NCBI GenBank assembly: GCA_963402885.1
Contig: OY727093.1
Span: forward strand, 16,420,536 to 16,484,535
Source: Antedon bifida
Lineage: Eukaryota; Echinodermata; Crinoidea; Comatulida; Antedonidae
Direction: 5' to 3'
Length of the DNA stretch: 64,000 nt
The notes under the pieces are model-generated. The model was given only the letters and a program-made list of their open reading frames with translations, did not search any database and was not told where the DNA came from. This document shows, piece by piece, positions 43,004-51,463 of the stretch; position 1 is the first letter of the stretch; every line of letters begins with the position of its first letter. The translations under genes were made by a program, and so were the position numbers.

Positions 43004-45232
43004 ATGCATGCCTACTTTACACGAGTGAAATACTGCCAGAAAAAAATGACAATTCGTTGTACAGACCCGATCGGACGACGTTTGTCGCTGCAGACAAGCA
43101 ATGTTGAATTCGTCGAATACGTTGAAGATGACGTGTGCGGTGACTGTGTAATGAGCAGAGGTGACAAATACGTAGCATCGGATCGAAAATACAGAAAAGT
43201 TGTATCAAACAACAGAAAGAGAATGATACACGCTTTCGGCAATCTTCCATCTGCCGACGACGATCTGGACGCTCAGTGTGCAGTCGGTGTACACGGATGT
43301 GCATGGCATCGATACTCGTTGAATGAGCATGGATTCGTTTCGAACGTACACTACGATGAGCAAGTGCACTTTGAATGCGAAAAAATACATCCTGTAAAAC
43401 TGTCCGTTCTCTACTTGATCATTAGATTGAACGTATACGGACGAATCATTGCGGCACTGTCTTACGACGGTACGAGTGTTGTACAAGCAGCAACAACAGA
43501 CGACGATGAACGAAGCATACTGCTTGGAATCATAAAATCTTTCGATTCAGTTGACGTGCTCGTCTATCACGGAGAATGGGTGAGAGCGAGCATACGAGCA
43601 CGATGTAAGACATTGAACGTGCCGATCGATAGCATGCCCATTTGTCTGGACACCACGAACGATGCGCGCACGTTATGTTGTGATCCAAACTCCCTGTACG
43701 AGTACGTTGGTAGACGATCCTGTTTCGAGTTGATGGCCAGCGTATCGGACGTGGCCATGCAAGACGACGCGTCTCTTTTGCCAGAATATTGCAAACAGGT
43801 AGAATCGAAAAAATTGATTGATACACTGATGAACGTGTCTAGACTCGTTGGAGTGTTCCCGAACGCATCGAGAACGCAGGTGCTGTCATCCCTGCTTTGT
43901 CGCGAGGCTATACGTCGACAAACTGTTTTTCCAAACACTCGTCGTCGAAAATCGACGCGAGACGTTAAAGGTGGTGGTCTTGTACTGGAAACTGTAGCCG
44001 ATATTCATGAACACGTAGAAGTGTACGATTTCAAATCCTACTATCCACGCTTTATAGTAGACAAGAATGTAGACTATTCAACAATGTGTGAGGACGGTTC
44101 TTTTGTCGATCGGAACGTACGTGAAGGTCTTTTGCCGTCTATCATGAAGAGACTGGTGTTGGGGCGAGATGCTCATCCGCAGCACGCGACTGCCTACAAA
44201 CGAGCCGCCAACGAATGCATAGGGTGTCTAGTAATTACCGGCAGTGTTCAACTGTACAACTACGTGACCTCGAAATGCAGACGGCAACTTTGTCGTCTAA
44301 AGAAATGCGCCGAGGATAACGGAGCTCGCGTTCTGTACGGAGACACGGATTCATTGTTTGTGAAACTAGCTGATGATTGTGGCAGCAGAACACGTTTGGA
44401 AGAAAGATTTGCGCAGGTTATAGGCGGCGGTGGCGATAGCTGGCAGAAATTTGTACACAGAGAGACACTCTGTCGATTGTTATTGACCAACAAGAAGAAA
44501 AGGTACGCGTGTTTGCACGCCGACGGGAACATCAGCACCACTGGCATGTTCACCTTAAAATGTGACGTTGAACCCTTACTTACAGAACTGGATAAAAACT
44601 TTGTTGAAACTGCTCTGAACGAACGAGATTGCAACGCGGCCATAGATACGTGCATCGACATCATGCAAACACTTGTCTGTAAACTGAAAGACACGCAGCA
44701 AGTAGACGAGCTCATGATGCGTAGAGTGTCCAAGAAAGAGACTAGCTCTGCCGCGTACAAGCAAATGTGCATCGCCTTTGGACTGTATCGACAAGTGCCC
44801 TACTACATCCGGCATAACGGAGTGGCGTATCATCCGTTGGCTGCTGCCTGTTGCAATTCTACAGTGGACGCAACCGATCTACTAAAAGGTCTAAGAAAAC
44901 GTTGTCGCATTGATACAGATTCCGTGCTGGGCGTTCTCGTTTCTTCTTCTTGCAACAACAATATCATAAGTATACAAGAACGAATGGATAAGATGTACGC
45001 TATGATTGCAAACGTTCCATTGCATCTATCTCGCGCGAAAACATATGAGCAGCAGCAGACAACAAATGTGGACTGTTGCGCTAAAGTTGTATGCACAACG
45101 AGCCAAGAAGAACGTCAGGTTAGAAAGAACGAGCACGTTTTTAGCAGCGTGCAAGAAGAAGATAAAAGAATACTGTTTATTGTACGCTGTCACGATGCCC
45201 TTTGTAAACGAGCACATGCTTTCTGCGCTTGA
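43004..45232 (+). CDS. Family B DNA polymerase, compact and proofreading-poor, 742 aa
   Basis: Polymerase motifs in order: A at D342-F-K-S-Y-Y-P, B near K399 (K-R-A-A-N-E-C-I-G), C at Y445-G-D-T-D-S and a K-K-K-R-Y motif at 497-501. The catalytic aspartates are kept. The N-terminal half shows an exonuclease-like layout (about 125-200), but the acidic residues of Exo I and the N-x-x-x-F-D of Exo II are not there (L-S-Y-D-G and V-Y-H-G-E-W instead). At 742 aa it is much shorter than herpesvirus polymerases (over 1,000). It is followed by AATAAA at 45,244. It may be a fast-evolving viral replicase, or a second polymerase. Confidence 0.85.
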   Translation: MHAYFTRVKYCQKKMTIRCTDPIGRRLSLQTSNVEFVEYVEDDVCGDCVMSRGDKYVASDRKYRKVVSNNRKRMIHAFGNLPSADDDLDAQCAVGVHGCAWHRYSLNEHGFVSNVHYDEQVHFECEKIHPVKLSVLYLIIRLNVYGRIIAALSYDGTSVVQAATTDDDERSILLGIIKSFDSVDVLVYHGEWVRASIRARCKTLNVPIDSMPICLDTTNDARTLCCDPNSLYEYVGRRSCFELMASVSDVAMQDDASLLPEYCKQVESKKLIDTLMNVSRLVGVFPNASRTQVLSSLLCREAIRRQTVFPNTRRRKSTRDVKGGGLVLETVADIHEHVEVYDFKSYYPRFIVDKNVDYSTMCEDGSFVDRNVREGLLPSIMKRLVLGRDAHPQHATAYKRAANECIGCLVITGSVQLYNYVTSKCRRQLCRLKKCAEDNGARVLYGDTDSLFVKLADDCGSRTRLEERFAQVIGGGGDSWQKFVHRETLCRLLLTNKKKRYACLHADGNISTTGMFTLKCDVEPLLTELDKNFVETALNERDCNAAIDTCIDIMQTLVCKLKDTQQVDELMMRRVSKKETSSAAYKQMCIAFGLYRQVPYYIRHNGVAYHPLAAACCNSTVDATDLLKGLRKRCRIDTDSVLGVLVSSSCNNNIISIQERMDKMYAMIANVPLHLSRAKTYEQQQTTNVDCCAKVVCTTSQEERQVRKNEHVFSSVQEEDKRILFIVRCHDALCKRAHAFCA

Positions 45233-45322
45233 AAAAAAAATACAATAAAATTCAAAGAAGAAGAAAATAAAAAACTTGTTTTTTGTTGTTTTTTTTTTTT
45301 TTGTCTTTGTGGTTCTTTATTC

Positions 45323-46447
45323 TCACAATACATTGCAATTACATGAGTAACTTGCGTCCATGTCTTCTACACCGAGTGTAACATTGTCCAACAGTCTACG
45401 TCGGCCAATAAACGATGGTGGGTTCACGAGTTCATCGCCGGTACGCAGACAACGTCTAAGTCTGTCTCGTTTGATTTTGTTCTCGTCAATACTCAAATCA
45501 TCATTATCATCACATTCGTTGTGCCGGCCCAAAAATAGAGAAAACACACTCTCGGTGCTTGCTCTGTCCGGTTCGTGTAACACGGTTGATTCGGTTACGC
45601 ACGGAGGCAACGTGATTCCAATGGCACCTAATCGTTTCCATACACTCGGTTGAAATATGTCGGCGCTTGACGTGAACGACGTACTGCGATCATTCACTTC
45701 TGTGAGTAATCGTAACGGACATACGAACTGCGAGAATACTGTATCGATGTACTGACGATACTGATACCAATTTCGTAACGGATTGCGCCTATTCAACGAC
45801 ACGTCTGAAATGAACGCTCGAACGTCAGTGTCGGCCAATTCGAAATCTAATACAGTCTTGTTACCGTCATGCTCCTCCTCATTCTCTTGACCAAGAAAAA
45901 CCAAGTCTCGAGATCGATTGGCAAGATCGACAAACATGTCGTTCATCGTTTGCAACGAGAAAACGGCTGTAAGAAAGTCAGCGTTTAACCATCGAATCGG
46001 TTCGTTGACTCGAGCTTTTAGAAATTTCGGCCGATTACCCGTTTGTATGTCACCTCCTACGTACAATTGATCGAGACACGTCTCCAGAATGCGCGCACAA
46101 TCAGACGCTTGCGAGCCCTGATTGTACGATAAACACAAGTGTCGGAATATTCTCATGAGAAGCTCAAAGTAAGGATTGTCCGAACCGTAACGTTTACCAT
46201 CAAAATACCATTGAAACGTTGCAACAGTGTCTATAGTGTACGATCCAACGAACATTCGCCAATCGTGCATCGAGTCTAGCGTACGAAATAGATCCATAAA
46301 TTGTGTAAAATCGTCTAATCTAGCCATCCATAAACGTTCAGTCTTTTTGTCATCGTCATCTACAGTCAAAAGTTTCGACCAAGAAACGTGCACGGCAGGT
46401 GATGGAAGTCCGAGTCTCAACACACACACTGTCTTTAACAATTCCAT
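45323..46447 (-). CDS. Hypothetical protein, 374 aa
   Basis: ATG at 46,447 right after a GT tract (coding sense). Globular, with aromatic-rich helical segments (about residues 35-130), an acidic patch near 305-315 and cysteines at the very C terminus (C-N-C-N). No motif recognised. It may be capsid- or tegument-related from its conserved-looking composition, but this is unsupported. Confidence 0.6.
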   Translation of the reverse strand: MELLKTVCVLRLGLPSPAVHVSWSKLLTVDDDDKKTERLWMARLDDFTQFMDLFRTLDSMHDWRMFVGSYTIDTVATFQWYFDGKRYGSDNPYFELLMRIFRHLCLSYNQGSQASDCARILETCLDQLYVGGDIQTGNRPKFLKARVNEPIRWLNADFLTAVFSLQTMNDMFVDLANRSRDLVFLGQENEEEHDGNKTVLDFELADTDVRAFISDVSLNRRNPLRNWYQYRQYIDTVFSQFVCPLRLLTEVNDRSTSFTSSADIFQPSVWKRLGAIGITLPPCVTESTVLHEPDRASTESVFSLFLGRHNECDDNDDLSIDENKIKRDRLRRCLRTGDELVNPPSFIGRRRLLDNVTLGVEDMDASYSCNCNVL

Positions 46448-46494
46448 AATACACACACACACACAAAAAAACCACTGTATTACATAAACATTTA

Positions 46495-46677
46495 TTATTT
46501 ATTTCTTATACACATTTTCGTAAATGTTGAAAGTAAATGTTTTTCGTGTTTGTATTCTGCTAAAATCTCTTCTACTCTACAAACTAATTGTTCGTTGACG
46601 TCAGTTTTTTGGTGAAGTTGTTCCAATACACGATGCAGGTCATGCTCGGGCATCTGAACACATGCTTCCAAGTTCAT
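46495..46677 (-). CDS. Small helical protein, 60 aa
   Basis: A short ORF with leucine-rich helices from a good ATG, on the same strand as, and 48 bp beyond the start of, the 374-aa gene. Composition is protein-like (E, L, H, K) and unlike the flanking AT-rich spacer. Possibly a small terminase or tegument partner, but too short to judge. Confidence 0.4.
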   Translation of the reverse strand: MNLEACVQMPEHDLHRVLEQLHQKTDVNEQLVCRVEEILAEYKHEKHLLSTFTKMCIRNK

Positions 46678-46866
46678 TTTGTTTTTGTTTTGCTACTTCA
46701 CTCACGACACTCACTCGTAAATATCATCATATGATTTTTTTCTTTCTATTTTGTTTTTGCATTCTTCTCTTGTAGAGTAGCGATGATCCGAGTTGTATAA
46801 TGAATACGTTGTTCATGACACATTTTCCACCACCACCACCACCAACAACAACAACAACGGCTTGAG

Positions 46867-47646
46867 TCATTTCAATTGATAGCGTTTTCGTTTGCTGTCA
46901 GATCGTTTACGGCACATGTAATGGAATGCTACATTGATTTGCAACAGTTTCTGATCAGTCAACGGTTTACCGTACTGCAGTTCATGTTCCATAGACAGTC
47001 GACAGTCAACTGAATCGAAATCGTTGATGTGTCTTAGAATTATATCGAGAAATATGCGGCCGGTACGTTTGAGTGAATCAACCGTTTGAAATTGCGTGTT
47101 GCAACGGAGTGACGGTGAAAACAGTTGAAACTTTCGATCGCGTCCGTCTCCTCCGTCCTTGCGATCGTTTGAGATTGTAAACTTGATGGATGGGAAACGA
47201 TCGTTACTGTCCACCGACTGAGATTCGTTCAACTTGAGGCGTTCCACAACAACCGATGGATTGTCTCGAATTCCATAAATTCTTCCCGCGTGATTCAGGT
47301 TATTTGTAGACGTGTGCATCGGAACGCTCTTGAACTTTCCCCATAACAGTGTCTGATGAAATTGATAATTCAATGACGTTTTTGTTCGTACGTTGAAATT
47401 TCCTCTTGTCGTAATGTTTGTCGAGCCGGTGGATGCAAACGACAAGGCGGTGGATCCTCGACATAACGGCGATTGAAATTCTACCATGTCGTCTTGTAAT
47501 TTGGTTCCTCGCATGTGTATGGAATGTGTCTTTTCACGTTTGTCGTACGCGTACCGATGAGCAATGTTCTGCGACGACACCACGTTCACTAGGAAGAAAT
47601 TGATGGCAGCTGTTTTACACGTAGATTCGACTTTGACGTGCACCAT
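46867..47646 (-). CDS. Hypothetical protein, 259 aa
   Basis: Basic protein with beta-rich central part (Thr/Ser/Asn-rich, about residues 60-180) and a Lys/Arg-rich C-terminal tail resembling a nuclear signal. Its first 58 bases overlap the end of the kinase gene upstream. No family recognised. Confidence 0.55.
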   Translation of the reverse strand: MVHVKVESTCKTAAINFFLVNVVSSQNIAHRYAYDKREKTHSIHMRGTKLQDDMVEFQSPLCRGSTALSFASTGSTNITTRGNFNVRTKTSLNYQFHQTLLWGKFKSVPMHTSTNNLNHAGRIYGIRDNPSVVVERLKLNESQSVDSNDRFPSIKFTISNDRKDGGDGRDRKFQLFSPSLRCNTQFQTVDSLKRTGRIFLDIILRHINDFDSVDCRLSMEHELQYGKPLTDQKLLQINVAFHYMCRKRSDSKRKRYQLK

Positions 47647-49241
47647 GAGTTTTCTCGTATAGGCGTGTGTATCGATTTTATTTCGTTTCCTAACATCTCT
47701 TTGAAAACCCTATCGATGACCGTTTGCTGCTCCACTCCAAGAGGAAGAATGATTGACGAATACTTTTCAATCTCGACAACTAAATGACCGTCTGTCGTTT
47801 GTCGATGCGTTGGAAACAATGACACCAAGAATCGACGTTCTCTGTCGTTGTAAACCCTGAACTCTACCGACGACGACGATGACGAAAGTTTTCGATACAG
47901 ATTCAATGCAGATCGAACAAACACGACCGCTAACGTGCCGTCTGCGTTGTCAATCAACAGGTTCATATGATCAACTGTTATGTTTGCACCGCTTTCTTGA
48001 AACACAACATCTCCAACTAACGTTTGAAAGTCTCTGTAAAACAAATGAACGACATTCTGCGCAACCATCTTCACCGATAACATGTCCATAGATTCGATGT
48101 TGGTGCGCTGTGATTCAACGTCGTTCTTCAACACTAGAAACGACTTTCTGTTCTCCGGTATTGGATTTAAATTGTCAACAAGCCGATCGATAAAACGTTC
48201 ACCGAGCACACTTCGATATCGATCCAGTATAGGCAGTTCATCGGACGGCTGGCATTCCAGAACCTTACATATGTTCATGTCAGAGTTTACGTACGTGTAC
48301 CAATAAGCCGTTTCGAATTTTGTCATACCACCTCTTATCTTCACAAATTGTCTGCAGAGGCCGACAAGAGTGTGTAATATCTTCGACTTTTGCGCAGTGT
48401 CTCCAAGTCTTTTCATGTCTGTGTATTGCACCTCATCAAATTGTTGGCATTCGTTGTACATTGTGGCCGTCACCACGGTCATTGCGGCAGAAAACACGTC
48501 CGATTCACTATTCAGCAGTTTCACCACTCTGTCTGTCATCACGTGACTGATATCTCGATACCCTATGGACACTAGTCTGTCTACGCTGCGCACTCCTCCG
48601 AATCCAGTGTCAACATCCATTGTGTAGATCGGCATGTCCGATGGTATGTACGCGGAGGCTATCGATTCTCTGTGAACGCATCCAACACCTCCAAATAAGC
48701 CGACCTTTTTGCTCGATTCAAATTCGATCATTTTTCGACGATGTACTTCGGCCGAACCAAAATCAATAAACTTGAATCGACCCTGCCGTCTGTTGTACGT
48801 CACATTTCTGATGGTTATGTCGTTATGTGCGACTCCTATCTTGTCTAGAAAAGCAAGCCCCTCGCCAACATGTCGATAAAGTGTAAACACGCACGGCAAC
48901 ATTTGCATTGTCATCCGTATTGTAAACAAGTCAAAACCTTCGTTTGTCATGCGCAGACATTGAGTCACTCCTGAATCGACGACTGCCTGACATATCTGCG
49001 GCGTGTACCGTTTCAATCTGTCAAAGTAGTTTGCGTAAGCTAAAATGAAAGTTTCCTTGTTGAAAGTTAAACGTTCTCGTGCATCGCTGCTATTATTCTG
49101 ATTGCCACAATGTAATTTTTCAACTAAACCAGACTCTATCGAATGGACAACGCCAAACGAACCTCGGCTGTTCACAGTCACCAACGGATCGATTGTATTA
49201 TCCAATTTGCCAAACGATAAAATCTTCTTTTGACCGTGCAT
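47589..49241 (-). CDS. Serine/threonine protein kinase A, 550 aa
   Basis: ATG at 49,241. Kinase motifs: glycine-rich loop S-R-G-S-F-G-V-V (about 25-32), candidate ATP-site Lys42, catalytic loop H-N-D-I-T-I-R-N (D141, N146) and D160-F-G. A segment R-D-I-S-H-V-M-T-D-R and a long C-terminal extension are shared with the kinase at 53,372-55,012, so the two are paralogues. Herpesviruses encode serine/threonine kinases that phosphorylate nuclear lamina and viral proteins; a similar role is likely. Confidence 0.85.
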   Translation of the reverse strand: MHGQKKILSFGKLDNTIDPLVTVNSRGSFGVVHSIESGLVEKLHCGNQNNSSDARERLTFNKETFILAYANYFDRLKRYTPQICQAVVDSGVTQCLRMTNEGFDLFTIRMTMQMLPCVFTLYRHVGEGLAFLDKIGVAHNDITIRNVTYNRRQGRFKFIDFGSAEVHRRKMIEFESSKKVGLFGGVGCVHRESIASAYIPSDMPIYTMDVDTGFGGVRSVDRLVSIGYRDISHVMTDRVVKLLNSESDVFSAAMTVVTATMYNECQQFDEVQYTDMKRLGDTAQKSKILHTLVGLCRQFVKIRGGMTKFETAYWYTYVNSDMNICKVLECQPSDELPILDRYRSVLGERFIDRLVDNLNPIPENRKSFLVLKNDVESQRTNIESMDMLSVKMVAQNVVHLFYRDFQTLVGDVVFQESGANITVDHMNLLIDNADGTLAVVFVRSALNLYRKLSSSSSSVEFRVYNDRERRFLVSLFPTHRQTTDGHLVVEIEKYSSIILPLGVEQQTVIDRVFKEMLGNEIKSIHTPIRENSWCTSKSNLRVKQLPSISS

Positions 49242-49264
49242 TGCCGTGTGCGTCAATCGAATGA

Positions 49265-50497
49265 TTAAGAGAGAATGGCTTTCTGACGTTTATCTATTTT
49301 ACCTCGACAAATCGGACACAAAAGCAAACTGTTTGAACACGACCAGCAGGCGACCAAATGCGTACATGGAATGAAAAGAACACAAACGTCAGCGTCCATG
49401 CATATCTTACATGTTTTTTTATCGCGTAAATCGCGCACAACAGATTTCAAATCTTCTTCTTCCTTCACTTCTTCCTCTTCTACCGCTGTTGGTTTATCGT
49501 TCACTGGAATCATGACAGCGTTCAGAAGCTCAAGGGTAGACGTAAAGTTTCCACCGGTTCTCTTCACGTGATCGTTTACAATCGTCGATACATGTTGCAT
49601 GTCAAAACCCATTTCTAAAACTTTCACAACGGTTTCAGAGCGCATTGCAATATCAAACGGACTTTTTGACGAAATAAGAGCCGTCTCGATGAAAGGAAAA
49701 CCTTTTTCGATTCTCAACCAATTGCAGAACGGAAACCACTTTGCATGCTCGATCCAAGGATTATCGTCTAATTGCCAGTCTTTCAGTCCACCTCCGCAAT
49801 GGAAACACATTGCCTGGCCACGATTGATTGCAAAGAATCCGGCCTCGGCTATTTCGTTCGGCGTATGATCGGTAGCCCATACTGTAGTAAACGTCTTTTT
49901 TCGAACATTCAAAATAGCGTATTGTGGATGCATTGCCCGTTGCCTATTGGTGGTGGTGGTGGTGGTGGTGGTGGTGGTGGCCGCGGTGGATAACATGAAC
50001 TTACACAACGGAAAATGTTTTCTGTGCTCTTCGTCGACATTCACTCCTCTTTTCCATCGCTCAAGTAAACCGTTGCAAGAGAAGCATTCGACTACGTCAC
50101 AGCATGACCTGTAATAAAATCCAGACTTTGCTAAAGTGCACGCCGATACGATGTGTCCAAATGGCCAGTTTTTAAAAGTCGACAATCTGACAATATGCGA
50201 GTTTGAGTCGACCAAATGTGTTTTACTGCCGATTAAAGGACTGCTGTTACCACATGACATCAGTTTGCACAACGGGAAGTGTTTCTTGTGCTCTGTATCG
50301 GCATCTGCTCCTGCGTTCCATCTCGAAAGTTTACCGTGACAACGGTAACATTCTACCCGGTCGTCTTGCCCCGTATAAAAGAAGCCCGACATTGCTAACG
50401 ATGTAGGCGATATCACGTGTCCCGCAGTCCAAAACTCATACGTGGCCAATCGTCTTTCATAACATTCCATCGCGCCTGTATGCACTATTTTATTCAT
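49265..50497 (-). CDS. Inhibitor of apoptosis: three BIR domains, UBA-like helix bundle and RING, 410 aa
   Basis: BIR1 (about 12-82; C50, C53, H70, C77), BIR2 (about 102-170; C138, C141, H158, C165) and BIR3 (about 198-262; C230, C233, H250, C257) all keep the C-x2-C-x16-H-x6-C zinc site. A helical E-M-G-F-D segment near 300 resembles a UBA domain. The C-terminal RING is C-K-I-C-M...C-T-H...C-P-I-C-R. This is the XIAP/cIAP layout. Such proteins bind and block caspases and ubiquitylate partners. A Thr run between BIR2 and BIR3 comes from a GGT/ACC repeat. An earlier Met reads back through the CA/GT leader; a later ATG at 50,470 is also possible. It sits near a caspase homologue. Confidence 0.93.
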   Translation of the reverse strand: MNKIVHTGAMECYERRLATYEFWTAGHVISPTSLAMSGFFYTGQDDRVECYRCHGKLSRWNAGADADTEHKKHFPLCKLMSCGNSSPLIGSKTHLVDSNSHIVRLSTFKNWPFGHIVSACTLAKSGFYYRSCCDVVECFSCNGLLERWKRGVNVDEEHRKHFPLCKFMLSTAATTTTTTTTTTNRQRAMHPQYAILNVRKKTFTTVWATDHTPNEIAEAGFFAINRGQAMCFHCGGGLKDWQLDDNPWIEHAKWFPFCNWLRIEKGFPFIETALISSKSPFDIAMRSETVVKVLEMGFDMQHVSTIVNDHVKRTGGNFTSTLELLNAVMIPVNDKPTAVEEEEVKEEEDLKSVVRDLRDKKTCKICMDADVCVLFIPCTHLVACWSCSNSLLLCPICRGKIDKRQKAILS

Positions 50498-50548
50498 TTC
50501 TGTCTGTGTGCGCGAGCGTGTGTGTGTGCGTGTGTATGGCCCGAAGAG

Positions 50549-50556
50549 TATATATA
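50549..50556 (+). promoter_or_regulatory. TATA box
   Basis: TATATATA lies 32 bases before the ATG at 50,588, just downstream of a CA/GT tract (50,505-50,536) that precedes the divergent IAP gene. A short-leader promoter for the small gene is likely. Confidence 0.4.
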
Positions 50557-50587
50557 GCAATCTGTGAGTTCAGATTCACCACACACG

Positions 50588-50941
50588 ATGGAGGATCCGA
50601 TTGCAAGAACTGTTGTGGAAAATCTGAAAGCGAAATATTTTGAACAATTTTCTGATATTTTGAATACGATGATTAGAAACAGATGCAGCGGATGTATTCA
50701 CGAGCATCCTTCTCAGACCCAACATGATCTATGTTTGATGGCTCCGGATAGAGAGATTATTGAACGTTTCTTTGACAAAATTGTTATCGATAAAGAGGTA
50801 CTGTTCACAGAATGGTGTCATCAAAATGCTGATTATCTGGAAAGTTGCTCTAATGTCAACGCCTGGTTCGAAGTTCTATTGTCGGAAATAGAAGGAAGCA
50901 ACAATTTAATCGATCAAATTTACCGTTATAGATTAATTTAA
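50588..50941 (+). CDS. Small protein with C-x2-C and HPSQ...H...CLM motif, 117 aa
   Basis: First ATG at 50,588. The segment C-S-G-C-I-H-E-H-P-S-Q-x-x-H-D-L-C-L-M (about 39-57) may be a small zinc site and has the look of a motif I have seen in uncharacterised proteins of invertebrate genomes; I cannot name the family. The rest is helical and acidic. Confidence 0.5.
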   Translation: MEDPIARTVVENLKAKYFEQFSDILNTMIRNRCSGCIHEHPSQTQHDLCLMAPDREIIERFFDKIVIDKEVLFTEWCHQNADYLESCSNVNAWFEVLLSEIEGSNNLIDQIYRYRLI

Positions 50942-51030
50942 TTTCTCTTGCGCCGGTATTTTCTTCGATAAATTTGATATGAATTTTTACTCGACATACA
51001 AGCAAGTCAAACAAGCAAGTGCAGTGCAGA

Positions 51031-51463
51031 ATGATTTCATCCAATGATCTGGTGAAAACGACAGCAGAGAAGGTTATGCCTAAGTCAGATGATTTGTTAC
51101 AGGACGAAAACGCTTCGTTGAAGAAAAGTGTAAAGTGTATACACCTTCTAGAACAGTTGTTGAAAGACCGTGATAAATCGTTGAACACTGACTAAACACA
51201 ATAACAGACTTGATGAAATAATTGGTCAATATCAAGAGACGTATGCGTCACTTCAACAATCTTACTTACCTTCTTCTAATACTCCCGATATTCCTGAATT
51301 AGTTTGTGATGATGATGATTATGCAGTTGTAGAAGACGGTAATTTGGATGAATTATTACAATGTCCTCGTTGTCTGAAAGAGTTTAATATCATAGAACAT
51401 GTTCAGTTAGTTGATCATTTAGATACATGTGATGTTGATGAATACAATAATCCTATCTTATAA
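51031..51463 (+). pseudogene. Frameshifted small NEMO/optineurin-like zinc-finger protein
   Basis: Two frames join into about 145 codons. The first runs from ATG 51,031 to TAA 51,193 (54 codons, coiled-coil-like with K-K-S-V-K and L-L-E-Q-L-L-K). The second is open from 51,185 to 51,463. The second ends with C-P-R-C-L-K-E-F-N...H-L-D-T-C, a C2HC ubiquitin-binding zinc finger like those at the C termini of NEMO, optineurin and TAX1BP1, after a poly-D linker. A one-base change near 51,185-51,195 breaks the frame. If intact, it would bind ubiquitin chains and interfere with NF-kB or autophagy signalling. The match is by eye. Confidence 0.45.
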
